This document shows, in pieces, positions 6,991 to 15,270 of a stretch of 28,772 nt of DNA (the stretch's first letter is position 1; each line of letters opens with the position of its first letter). The translations under genes and the position numbers were made by a program. The DNA is from Methanobacterium sp. (lineage in GTDB: Archaea > Methanobacteriota > Methanobacteria > Methanobacteriales > Methanobacteriaceae): the NCBI GenBank assembly GCA_028682985.1, contig JAJRAE010000246.1, forward strand, positions 1 to 28,772, written 5' to 3'. The notes beneath the pieces were generated by a model. The model worked only from the letters and a program-made list of their open reading frames with translations, did not search any database and had not been told where the DNA came from.

Positions 6991-7121
6991 CTATACTTAA
7001 ATAGGTGTAGATTTAGATTATTTTAAATCAAAAGTAGATTTTCAATTTTATTTAATATTTAATGAGTTGGAAATTTCTTATCAAATAAATTTATTTTAAT
7101 AATTTTAAAAGGTGAAATCGA

Positions 7122-8132
<1,011 letters not shown>

Positions 8133-8227
8133 TCCGGGGATTTCTATTTATTAAATAATATAATTAAGTTTATAAAGATATTCAGCCATAAAATAGTATA
8201 ACAAAAAGAGAAAGAGAGGGATATTTA

Positions 8228-8671
8228 ATGCCAGGTTTATGGGGAAAGCGATTTGTAGCTTTAATTGTTGATTTTCTAATAATTACATTACTATTATATG
8301 TGATAGTAGCGGTTATTTATCCATTAATAGCATTAGCTAATCTATTTGTCCTGTTTAATCTTTGGATACCACTGGCGGCTGTTTTAATTGTGGCATACTT
8401 CACCTACTTCGAGGGAAAGCACAGCACCACACCGGGAAAAAATGTTATGAAATTGAAAACACGTGCCATAGAAGGTAAAATGACTTATAAGAAGGCTTTT
8501 ATAAGAAATCTGTCTAAAATTTTATGGCTGCCTCTGATAATTGATGTTTTGGTTGGCTTTGCCATGGGAAAACCACGGGAAAGATACCTGGATCGCTTGG
8601 CCAAAACTGAGGTAATAAGAAGAGAGGAAGTAGAACGCTCCACTCAAAATCTGGAACAATCCTCTTCCTAA
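8228..8671 (+). CDS. RDD-family membrane protein
   Basis: 147-residue integral membrane protein. The RDD signature is present: Arg in KRFVALIVDFLI with the Asp at the end of the first helix, a second membrane segment (about residues 38-62), the conserved TPGK motif in HSTTPGKNVMKLK, and a third hydrophobic segment (LSKILWLPLIIDVLVGF) followed by the typical DRLAKT. The C-terminal tail is hydrophilic. Function in archaea is not established. Some bacterial RDD proteins act in ion transport or envelope functions, which cannot be carried over here. AGAGAGGGAT precedes the ATG as a ribosome binding site, and a TATA-like TTTATAAAGAT lies about 50 bases upstream. The gene ends convergently with the DUF5654 gene. 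Confidence 0.85.
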   Translation: MPGLWGKRFVALIVDFLIITLLLYVIVAVIYPLIALANLFVLFNLWIPLAAVLIVAYFTYFEGKHSTTPGKNVMKLKTRAIEGKMTYKKAFIRNLSKILWLPLIIDVLVGFAMGKPRERYLDRLAKTEVIRREEVERSTQNLEQSSS

Positions 8672-8703
8672 AAAAATATATTTTCTTAAATTTCAATATA
8701 TTC

Positions 8704-8710
8704 TTTTTTT
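8704..8710 (+). terminator. Oligo-T stop signal after the RDD gene
   Basis: Seven T residues about 33 bases after the stop codon, abutting the stop of the convergent DUF5654 gene. Consistent with archaeal termination at T runs. Confidence 0.35.
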
Positions 8711-8972
8711 AATCGACGATTCTAACTTCCTGTACAACAGGTTTGGCAATTGACCTGGCAATGATAATAGTAGCCACTACTGCTATGATGGTAATTAAAA
8801 TCGCATATATTAACAGGCCAGTAATACCATTACCTGCCTGGAAATACTGAATAATTATTGCTTTAATAGCTTCATTCCATGCGAGTGCTGCAATTAATCC
8901 AAATGCAGTGGTCATTAAAGTAGCTACAGTCTGGGCAACTTGGCCTTTAACATCCTTCATCTCATCTTTCAT
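8709..8972 (-). CDS. DUF5654-family small membrane protein
   Basis: 87-residue protein with an amphipathic N-terminal segment (VKGQVAQTVATLMTTAFGLIAALAWNEAIKAII), then a Gly-rich loop and a strong membrane helix (about residues 50-75), ending with a short charged tail. The Ala-Leu-Ala-Trp-Asn-Glu-Ala segment is characteristic of the DUF5654 group of small archaeal proteins. The function is unknown. The start ATG is preceded by AGGAGG about ten bases upstream. A second in-frame ATG four codons later is a weaker choice. Transcription is convergent with the RDD gene and divergent from the 77-residue unknown. Confidence 0.75.
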   Translation of the reverse strand: MKDEMKDVKGQVAQTVATLMTTAFGLIAALAWNEAIKAIIIQYFQAGNGITGLLIYAILITIIAVVATIIIARSIAKPVVQEVRIVD

Positions 8973-9095
8973 CCTCTTTTCTCCTCCTAATTGATGTACT
9001 TATTTAATATTATGTTTATATTAGTTAATAAATTCATTTGTGCAGTTCCTAATAAATTAAAAAAAATAATAAACAGCAGATTCCAAATTATACTT

Positions 9096-9326
9096 ATGGC
9101 AAACCATGATTACCAGAAAAATGGATCTGAAATCAGTGAAAATTTCATTAAATTCACTGTGGACAAACCTTTAAGGATATTTGTGGGAGAATTAAATGGA
9201 GATACAATCAGAAAAACTTCTACTGAAGGACTGGAAGGCTTTAAAGATGGTGATAAAGTGGTAGTTATGCATAGTGAGGACTGGCTATGGTTCACCAATG
9301 AGTTACTAAAAAATCACAGCATATAA
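9096..9326 (+). CDS. Hypothetical protein, 77 residues
   Basis: Small soluble protein. The frame is open from ATG 8991, but the first 35 residues of that longer version are an unlikely hydrophobic/basic mix in DNA that should hold the promoters of the divergent genes, so I start at ATG 9096. No Shine-Dalgarno sequence is visible before it, and a leaderless message is possible. The predicted protein is beta-rich with a GELNGD turn and a FKDGDKVVVMH segment like those of small beta-barrel folds, ending in an amphipathic helix (WLWFTNELLKNH). I do not recognise a family. It lies 65 bases upstream of cbiC on the same strand, and there is no other clue to function. Confidence 0.55.
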   Translation: MANHDYQKNGSEISENFIKFTVDKPLRIFVGELNGDTIRKTSTEGLEGFKDGDKVVVMHSEDWLWFTNELLKNHSI

Positions 9327-9391
9327 AAATAAAATGTATAAATGAATTTAACTAATCTTAATCCATCAAAAAGATCATTTGAATTGATATC

Positions 9392-10045
9392 ATGAGTAAG
9401 CAAGAAAAATCCCAATTAAAAAATAATTTTATGGGTGCATCCACTAAACAGGGCCATGAAATAGCAGTTGAAAGCAGAAAAATTGTAAAATCACTGATAG
9501 ACCATAAAATAAGTAATCTGAGGCCAGAAGAAAGATCAATAGTGGAAAGGATAGTGCACTCCACGGCTGATCCAGAATATGCAGAGCTCATCAAGATGAG
9601 CAGCGATTTTGTTTTTAAAAGCTTAGAATCAATCAAAAACAATGAAGATATCCTGACAGATATAAACATGGTGAAAACAGGGATAAATAATTATTCAGGT
9701 GAAATTAAATGTTACATCAACCATTATGAAACCAAAGAACTTGCAAGAAAAGAAGAAATCACCAGGGCAGCAGCTGCGATACAGATAGCAGCATCTGAAG
9801 GATTTGAAGGCGTGGTGGTGATAGGAAATTCACCAACAGCCCTGTTCGAGGTAATTAAACTGAAGAAAAACAATCAATTAAGGGCTAAATCAGTGATAGG
9901 TGTACCTGTTGGATTTGTAGCTGCATCAGAAGCAAAAGAAGCACTTGAGAAAACTGATATTCCTTACTTAATAACTAAAGGGCCTAAAGGAGGAACTCCA
10001 GTTGCTGTAGCAGCTATAAATTCCCTGATAAATAAAGGTAAATAA
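9392..10045 (+). CDS. cbiC: Cobalt-precorrin-8 methylmutase CbiC
   Basis: 217-residue CbiC/CobH enzyme, which moves a methyl group from C-11 to C-12 of the corrin ring to make cobyrinate, late in the anaerobic cobamide pathway. The catalytic His is in VHSTADPEY (His56). Other family blocks are TDINMVKTGI, VIGNSPTALFE, VIGVPVGFVAASEAKE and KGGTPVAVAAINSL. The length is normal. ATG 9392 has no clear ribosome binding site. ATG 9431 would start the protein at MGASTKQGHEIA and is a possible alternative. Cobamides are required in methanogens by the Mtr methyltransferase. No other cbi gene adjoins it, so corrin genes are dispersed in this genome. Confidence 0.95.
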   Translation: MSKQEKSQLKNNFMGASTKQGHEIAVESRKIVKSLIDHKISNLRPEERSIVERIVHSTADPEYAELIKMSSDFVFKSLESIKNNEDILTDINMVKTGINNYSGEIKCYINHYETKELARKEEITRAAAAIQIAASEGFEGVVVIGNSPTALFEVIKLKKNNQLRAKSVIGVPVGFVAASEAKEALEKTDIPYLITKGPKGGTPVAVAAINSLINKGK

Positions 10046-10065
10046 GAATTAAATCCGGCTATTGG

Positions 10066-10094
10066 AATGTTAGAACATAATATGAACATTTTTT
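10066..10094 (+). terminator. Hairpin plus oligo-T after cbiC
   Basis: AATGTT (10066-10071) pairs with AACATT (10085-10090), and the downstream arm runs into TTTTTT (10089-10094), 20-50 bases after the cbiC stop. The stem is short and AT-rich, so the T run is probably the working part. Confidence 0.4.
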
Positions 10095-10160
10095 ATTAAT
10101 CCATTCAATAATTTAAACCCATTCAAGATAGAATATCAATCAATTAGAAGGTGAAGTGTT

Positions 10161-11417
10161 TTGAAATCAGAAGATCTATTTAATGAAGCTAAGAAATATC
10201 TCCCCGGGGGAGTTGACTCTCCAGTAAGAGCCTTTAAACCCCACCCTTTTTTTGCAGAGCGAGCTCAGGGCAGCCACATCTATGATGTGGATGGTAAAGA
10301 TTATGTTGATTATTGTCTGGCTTACGGCCCCCTGGTTATGGGGCATGCCAATCCCCTCATCATAGAAGCGGTAAAGAAACAGCTGGAGAATGGTTCAGCG
10401 TATGGAGTACCCACTGAAAGAGAGATTGACCTGGCAAAAGAGGTGGTTAGTAGGGTGCCCTGTGCAGACATGGTTCGATTTGTAAATTCCGGTACAGAGG
10501 CAACCATGAGCGCCATCAGACTGGCCAGAGCCATAACCAGAAAAAAGAAGATCATTAAATTTGAAGGATCCTACCACGGAGCACATGACTACGTGCTGGT
10601 GAAATCTGGGTCCGGGGCAATGGGATTACCTGACTCACCAGGGGTGCCGGAGGAAACCACCAGAAACACTATTTTAATACCTTTCAATGACCAGGATGCA
10701 TTGACAGAACAAATTAACAAGCAGAAAGACCAGATAGCAGCCATCATAGTAGAGCCGGTTATGGGAAACATCGGATGCATACCTCCCAGAGAAGGATATC
10801 TCAAATTTCTACGAGAAATAACCAGTGAAAATAATATAATTTTAATTTTCGACGAAGTAATAACCGGTTTCAGACTGGCCAGGGGAGGGGCACAGGAATA
10901 CTTCAATATAACACCAGATATATCTACTTTTGGTAAAATATTAGGTGGAGGCTTTCCAATGGGTGCCTTAGCAGGTAAAAAAGAATATATGGAGTTAATT
11001 GCCCCATCAGGTACTGTGTATCAGGCGGGAACATTTAATGGAAATCCCATATCAATCACTGCCGGACTGGCTACATTAAATCATCTTGATGAAAAATTCT
11101 ATAATGAATTAAATAAAAAAGGAAACCATCTGCGGGGAGAAATGGATTCCATCCTGGAAAACCAACAGTTAAACTACCAAGTGGCAGGATTAACATCCAT
11201 GTTCCAGATATACTTCACAGATAAAAAGGTGTGGGATTATCAGGATGCTAAAACTGCGGACACAGAAAAATTTCAGTTATACTTCCATAAACTCCTGGAA
11301 AAAGGGGTGTTCATCCCGCCTTCGCAGTTTGAATGCTGTTTTATCTCAGAGAAACACAGCCAAGAGGACCTCGGCTTTACCTTAAATGCAGTTGAAGAAG
11401 CAATCAAGGAGATATAA
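10161..11417 (+). CDS. hemL: Glutamate-1-semialdehyde 2,1-aminomutase HemL
   Basis: 418-residue PLP enzyme that converts glutamate-1-semialdehyde to 5-aminolevulinate, the committed step to all tetrapyrroles (F430, cobamides, siroheme) by the C5 pathway. The N-terminal motif YLPGGVDSPVRAF and the NSGTEATMSAIRLAR block are typical of HemL. DEVITGFRLARGGAQ carries the PLP-ring Asp. The Schiff-base lysine is Lys259 in STFGKILGGGFPMGA. The start is TTG 10161, chosen because AAGGTGA sits six bases upstream and the next ATG would remove the conserved N-terminus. hemA and hemB are not in the window. Confidence 0.96.
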   Translation: MKSEDLFNEAKKYLPGGVDSPVRAFKPHPFFAERAQGSHIYDVDGKDYVDYCLAYGPLVMGHANPLIIEAVKKQLENGSAYGVPTEREIDLAKEVVSRVPCADMVRFVNSGTEATMSAIRLARAITRKKKIIKFEGSYHGAHDYVLVKSGSGAMGLPDSPGVPEETTRNTILIPFNDQDALTEQINKQKDQIAAIIVEPVMGNIGCIPPREGYLKFLREITSENNIILIFDEVITGFRLARGGAQEYFNITPDISTFGKILGGGFPMGALAGKKEYMELIAPSGTVYQAGTFNGNPISITAGLATLNHLDEKFYNELNKKGNHLRGEMDSILENQQLNYQVAGLTSMFQIYFTDKKVWDYQDAKTADTEKFQLYFHKLLEKGVFIPPSQFECCFISEKHSQEDLGFTLNAVEEAIKEI

Positions 11418-11494
11418 TAATTATTTATTCATTAATTTTTTAAGAATACAAAAATATCAAGAAATATTTACAGAAATAGAATAACATTAAAATT

Positions 11495-12082
11495 TTAAAA
11501 TATTAAAATAAGCAACAGAACCACTATAATCAGAAATTCCATGATAATAAATCCACGTGTTCCAATACTTTTTATTACACTGGATATGGTTAATTTATCA
11601 CTGCTATGAGCCCGAATTCTCTGTTCTTTGATGATGGACATCAATCTATCTTCATTTTCAGAAATATCATCCAACAGTCGTTTCTGATTTTTTATATCAC
11701 TCTGGAGGTTTCTTTCATTTAAAACATCCCACAAGTTCCATCTTTCTTCTTTAATCTCATTTAATAGTCCTTCCTGGATATTAATATGGTTGGATAAGTT
11801 TTCGATTAGTTCCTTTCTTTTTTTGGATTTACTTTTAAGAAGTGTAAGCAACTGCTCAATCTCCTCAGTGTCGTCAAAATCCTCCATACCAGTTCGTGTT
11901 GATGAGTCCGGGAGATTTTCATAGAATTCCAACATTTCTCCACATTCACAGGAAACAAAATCTTCAGGGGTTTCATCTTCTTGAAGACGGTAATATCCAT
12001 TGCAATTATTGCAATATAAATATCCATTGAAACCAATGGAACTCCTATTTCTATAATTTCCCTCAGGATAACTATCATTCAT
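11495..12082 (-). CDS. Tail-anchored zinc-ribbon / coiled-coil protein, unrecognised
   Basis: 195-residue protein in three parts. Residues 20-50 hold four cysteines (C24, C27, C45, C47, pattern C-x2-C-x17-C-x-C) likely to bind zinc. Residues about 70-155 are highly charged and helical with heptad-like leucines, a probable coiled coil. Residues 177-195 are one strongly hydrophobic segment ending at the last residue, so the protein looks tail-anchored with its zinc ribbon and coiled coil in the cytoplasm. The start ATG follows GGGGGAT. The gene ends towards hemL and is divergent from mtxX. I do not recognise a family. The layout suggests a membrane-tethered adaptor, but that is inference. Confidence 0.7.
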   Translation of the reverse strand: MNDSYPEGNYRNRSSIGFNGYLYCNNCNGYYRLQEDETPEDFVSCECGEMLEFYENLPDSSTRTGMEDFDDTEEIEQLLTLLKSKSKKRKELIENLSNHINIQEGLLNEIKEERWNLWDVLNERNLQSDIKNQKRLLDDISENEDRLMSIIKEQRIRAHSSDKLTISSVIKSIGTRGFIIMEFLIIVVLLLILIF

Positions 12083-12217
12083 TTAGAAATCCCCCAAATA
12101 ATTAATGTTAAATATTTAGTAATTAATAACCTATATAAATTATCCTGTTTAAAATTAAAATAAATTCAGACAGTTTTACAATTAAGAAATAAAAATAAAA
12201 AAAATTTATCCACAATT

Positions 12218-12925
12218 ATGAAGATCGTTGCTGGTGTAGGGAGAAATAAAAATATTGTAGAAGCCTCCCAGAAGGTTGACTTTCCAGTTGAACTGGTTGA
12301 TTCAGAAGAAGTTTTTGCAGATTCAATTATGGAAAAAAAGGCCCAGGCACATGTTAGAGGATCACTTAATTCTTCATTAGTCTTGAAAAGAATGAAAACC
12401 AGATATAAAGAACTGTACCGTGCCTCCTGTATGGAAGTGAATAATAAAAAGTTTTTACTGGCTCCGGTGGGTATTGATGAAGGAGATCATCTTCTACAAA
12501 AACTGCAGATAATAAGATTAGGGGCTAAATTTCTTGAAAAATTAGGTATTGATCCTGAAATAGCCATAATTTCTGGGGGAAGATCAGAGGACATGGGGAG
12601 AAGCCGTAGAATCGATGGATCCATAGCCCAGGGAAGATTGTTAACCAAGATCATAAGAGATAAATATTCAGTTGAACATTATTATATATTAATAGAAGAA
12701 GCAATAGCAGATAATGCAAATTTTATACTGGCACCAGACGGTATTTCCGGTAATTTAATATTCAGATCACTCGTTTTAAGTGGATGTGCCAAAAGCCACG
12801 GTGCCATAACACTGGGAATAGATGGAATATACATCGATACCTCCAGATCTCTGGATGTATCAGGTTATCAAAGGGCGCTAGAATTTGCAAGATATTTACT
12901 AGAAAAACAGATACAACAACCTTAA
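12218..12925 (+). CDS. mtxX: Methanogenesis marker protein 4 / MtxX
   Basis: 235-residue protein matching the MtxX/Mmp4 family of methanogens, which shares its fold with phosphate acetyl/butyryl transferases. The clearest blocks are the N-terminal AGVGRNKN, a central SGGRSEDMGRSRRIDGS like the Pta phosphate-site region, and APDGISGNLIFRSLVLSG, which parallels the conserved DG-x-S-GN region of Pta-type enzymes. The biochemical role is not established. The family name comes from linkage to methyltransferase genes in other methanogens. There is no Shine-Dalgarno sequence before ATG 12218, and a TATA-like CTATATAAA lies about 85 bases upstream. It is followed 175 bases later by uppS on the same strand. 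Confidence 0.85.
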   Translation: MKIVAGVGRNKNIVEASQKVDFPVELVDSEEVFADSIMEKKAQAHVRGSLNSSLVLKRMKTRYKELYRASCMEVNNKKFLLAPVGIDEGDHLLQKLQIIRLGAKFLEKLGIDPEIAIISGGRSEDMGRSRRIDGSIAQGRLLTKIIRDKYSVEHYYILIEEAIADNANFILAPDGISGNLIFRSLVLSGCAKSHGAITLGIDGIYIDTSRSLDVSGYQRALEFARYLLEKQIQQP

Positions 12926-13100
12926 AGAAATAATTTATCCAATAAAAACAAAAACAACAAAGACATAAAAAGAATTAATACTTATTAAACTAAATAAAAG
13001 TCAAATAAACATCTTTTTCTGTATTAAGTTAGTGATAGTTCAGTTTTTTATAGGATTACTCATAAAACTAATATAAAGAAGATTTATTAAGGAGAAATAA

Positions 13101-13868
13101 ATGTCACCTTTAAAACCACTATATGCACTTTATGAATGGTACATCTCCAGAAACCTTCGTTCTGAAAACATGCCCCGACACGTAGCCATAATTATGGATG
13201 GGAACCGCAGATTTTCCCGTATACAGGGTGATATGGATCCTATTGAAGGTCATAAAAAAGGAGTCAGCACCCTGGAAAAGGTGCTGGACTGGTGTGTAGA
13301 TTTAGGAATAGAGATAGTTACCATATACGCGTTTTCCATTGAAAACTTTAATAGACCTCCCCAGGAAGTGGGGGGACTGATGGAACTATTTAAACACAAC
13401 TTTGAATCCATAGCCCAGAATAAAAGGATACACAGAAATGAAGTAAAACTCAAGGCAGTGGGAAAGTTGGAGCTATTACCAGAAGACGTCAGAGAAGCCA
13501 TCAAAATAGCAGAAGAATCCACCAGCAAATACAGTAAAAGACAGGTTAACATAGCCATAGGTTATGATGGACGTTTAGAAATAGTAGATGCCATAAAAAA
13601 ACTAGCATATCAGGTTGAAGATGGTAAAATCAATCCAGAGGAGATTGATGAAACCATGGTGAATGAAAACCTGTACACCGCTGGATTAGCGGACCCTAAC
13701 TTGATTATCAGAACCAGCGGAGAGGAGAGATTAAGCGGATTCCTATTATGGCAATCATCCTATTCAGAACTATACTTCTGTGATAGTTTATGGCCTCAGC
13801 TAAGAAAAGTTGATTTCTTAAGGGCTTTGAGAGACTACCAGCAGAGGGAGAGAAGATTCGGGATATAA
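13101..13868 (+). CDS. uppS: Cis-polyprenyl diphosphate synthase (UppS family)
   Basis: 255-residue cis-prenyltransferase that extends an allylic diphosphate with isopentenyl diphosphate to make the long polyprenyl carrier used for protein glycosylation and cell-wall (pseudomurein) precursors. The catalytic Asp33 lies in IIMDGNRRF (residues 30-38). Further family motifs are YAFSIENFNRP and, near the C-terminus, RTSGEERLSGFLLWQ with YSELYF. The N-terminal extension of about 25 residues (PLYALYEWYISRNL) is usual in archaeal members. The start has AAGGAGAAATA as ribosome binding site. A T8 run follows the stop. It lies downstream of mtxX and upstream of tatD on the same strand, separated by AT-rich gaps that can hold separate promoters. 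Confidence 0.95.
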   Translation: MSPLKPLYALYEWYISRNLRSENMPRHVAIIMDGNRRFSRIQGDMDPIEGHKKGVSTLEKVLDWCVDLGIEIVTIYAFSIENFNRPPQEVGGLMELFKHNFESIAQNKRIHRNEVKLKAVGKLELLPEDVREAIKIAEESTSKYSKRQVNIAIGYDGRLEIVDAIKKLAYQVEDGKINPEEIDETMVNENLYTAGLADPNLIIRTSGEERLSGFLLWQSSYSELYFCDSLWPQLRKVDFLRALRDYQQRERRFGI

Positions 13869-13872
13869 AAAA

Positions 13873-13880
13873 TTTTTTTT
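13873..13880 (+). terminator. Oligo-T stop signal after uppS
   Basis: Eight T residues beginning four bases after the uppS stop codon, with no clear hairpin. Typical of archaeal termination. Confidence 0.45.
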
Positions 13881-13958
13881 ATAAAGAATTTGACTTCAAT
13901 TATTTAGAATAAAGAATTATTATCAAATTATTTTAAAATATAATGGACTGATTAATAA

Positions 13959-14711
13959 ATGATCGACTCACACTGCCACGTTGATTTCAAAGAATACAAT
14001 AAAAACCGGGAAGAGGTAATTGGAAGAGCTCGAGAAAACTTGAGTGCAATTATTAATTCAGGTGCAAGCTTAGGGGGTAATAGGCGCACACTGAAATTAC
14101 AAGCGGAAAATCCCCAATTTATATATGCTACCTTAGGTTTTCATCCACATAACGCTGTGAAAGCTGATCAAAACATAATAGAACAGTCTTTAGATGAAAT
14201 AATAGGAAATATTGATCAAGCTGTTGCCATAGGGGAGACCGGCCTGGACTATCATAACTTGCAGGGAGAAGAGCCAAAAAAAAGGCAGAAGCAATTGTTT
14301 GAAAGGTTCATTGATTTAGCACTTCAGTATGAAAAGCCATTGGTAATCCACGCCAGGGATGCGGAAGAAATCGCACTGGAAATGGTTAAAAATAAGAACT
14401 TGAACCAGGTTATATTCCACTGTTATGGTGGGGATGCCCGGACAGCCAGAGCTATAGTGGATGAAGGTTATTATATATCAATTTCTACAATAATAAGCTT
14501 TTCCAAGCACCATCAAAAGTTGGCTGCTGAAATACCATTGGATAACATGCTTACTGAAACTGACAGCCCCTATTTATCCCCATTTAAGGGTAGAAATGAA
14601 CCGTCATATGTGGGGGAAGTGATTAAAGAAGTGGCCCGGGTAAAAGAATTAACCCAGGATGAAGTGGATAGGGTAACAGAAAAAAATGCATATAAAGTGT
14701 TTAAGCTATAG
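13959..14711 (+). CDS. tatD: TatD-family metal-dependent hydrolase
   Basis: 250-residue TIM-barrel hydrolase of the TatD family, members of which are 3'-5' DNA exonucleases. All metal ligands are readable: His5 and His7 (DSHCHVD), Glu93 (GETGLDYH), His131 (VIHARDA), His154 (IFHCYGG) and Asp202 (TETDSPYL). The length is normal. There is no Shine-Dalgarno sequence, and a BoxA-like TTTTAAAATATAA centred about 22 bases before ATG 13959 suggests a leaderless transcript. The in vivo substrate in archaea is unknown. Repair of damaged DNA ends is the usual suggestion. Confidence 0.92.
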   Translation: MIDSHCHVDFKEYNKNREEVIGRARENLSAIINSGASLGGNRRTLKLQAENPQFIYATLGFHPHNAVKADQNIIEQSLDEIIGNIDQAVAIGETGLDYHNLQGEEPKKRQKQLFERFIDLALQYEKPLVIHARDAEEIALEMVKNKNLNQVIFHCYGGDARTARAIVDEGYYISISTIISFSKHHQKLAAEIPLDNMLTETDSPYLSPFKGRNEPSYVGEVIKEVARVKELTQDEVDRVTEKNAYKVFKL

Positions 14712-14734
14712 ATCACATTAAATGAATTAAAAAG

Positions 14735-15115
14735 CTATTTTTTATCCAATCTACTAAAAACTTCTTTAGCACAGTTCATACCATTTATAGCTGCTGGGAA
14801 GCCGGCGTAAACTGCCATCTGCATTATAATCTCCACCACTTCCTGGCGAGTACAACCGCTGTTTAAAGCACCTTCAATATGGCTTTCCAATTGTAATGGG
14901 GCGTTACCCAGGGTGGTGAGCGCTGCTACAGTGGCTATCTCCCGTGATTTTGGATCTAGTTCTGGTCGAGTGTAAATATCTCCATAAGCAAATTCAGCTA
15001 CAAATCGTACTAGATCAGGCGCTATATCCTGTAAATTTTCTTTCAACTTATCATAATTCTCTGGATTTTTATCTTTCAGATGTTTTAAACCTTTTTCTAA
15101 GCGTTCATTATCCAT
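14735..15115 (-). CDS. Carboxymuconolactone decarboxylase family protein
   Basis: 126-residue all-helical protein of the CMD/AhpD-like superfamily, about the usual single-domain length. The core helix pair is clear: REIATVAALTTLGN, then HIEGALNSGCTRQEVVEIIMQMAVYAGFPAAI. The AhpD-type CxxC pair is missing. The only cysteines are in SGCTRQE and NGMNCAKE, so a thiol-peroxidase-partner role is unlikely and the reaction is unknown. Methanogens often carry several such paralogues. The start has GGAG ten bases upstream. A BoxA and a palindrome lie immediately upstream. It is convergent with tatD. Confidence 0.85.
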   Translation of the reverse strand: MDNERLEKGLKHLKDKNPENYDKLKENLQDIAPDLVRFVAEFAYGDIYTRPELDPKSREIATVAALTTLGNAPLQLESHIEGALNSGCTRQEVVEIIMQMAVYAGFPAAINGMNCAKEVFSRLDKK

Positions 15116-15140
15116 TTAATTTTCAGCTCCTAAATATTTC

Positions 15141-15150
15141 ATGATATCAT
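15141..15150. promoter_or_regulatory. Perfect 10-base palindrome at the predicted start site of the CMD-family gene
   Basis: ATGATATCAT is a perfect palindrome located between the ribosome binding site and the BoxA candidate of the leftward CMD-family gene, 26-35 bases upstream of its start codon. It falls where transcription should begin, the classic place for a repressor operator in archaea. Chance occurrence is possible because it is only ten bases long. Confidence 0.3.
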
Positions 15151-15160
15151 AAACAATTAC

Positions 15161-15170
15161 TTATTATAAA
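15161..15170 (-). promoter_or_regulatory. Candidate BoxA (TATA) for the CMD-family gene
   Basis: On the - strand this reads TTTATAATAA, a good archaeal BoxA. Initiation about 25 bases downstream falls at about 15140, beside the ATGATATCAT palindrome, giving a leader of about 25 bases with the GGAG site. Confidence 0.45.
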
Positions 15171-15270
15171 CTGATTTAAATTTCTATTAGAAAATATAAT
15201 AAGAATTTCTTAAATAAATGTATTCTAATCCATAAAAAAAATTATAAAATTCTATATGATCAGGTGAAAG

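Larger units (their letters stand above)
6792..7121. other. 330-base divergent intergenic region between rps8e and hypE
   Basis: This is the only gene-free stretch over 300 bases. It is very AT-rich with stops in all frames and holds no tRNA-like or long G+C-rich fold. It contains a BoxA candidate for each flanking gene and, in the middle, a nested inverted repeat at 6886-6924: AACTAA (6886-6891) pairs with TTAGTT (6919-6924), and TTGGT (6901-6905) pairs with ACCAA (6913-6917). The repeat lies about 95 bases from the rps8e start and 200 bases from the hypE start. It may be a regulator site. Otherwise I see nothing. Confidence 0.4.

Noticed and set aside
8991..9095. N-terminal 35-residue extension of the 77-residue hypothetical protein
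   Set aside because: No ribosome binding site before ATG 8991, the extension has unlikely composition, and the DNA there should hold promoters.
12926..13100. Possible small RNA gene between mtxX and uppS
   Set aside because: A 175-base AT-rich gap with no stable G+C-containing stem or tRNA/snoRNA box pattern. A promoter region is the simpler reading.
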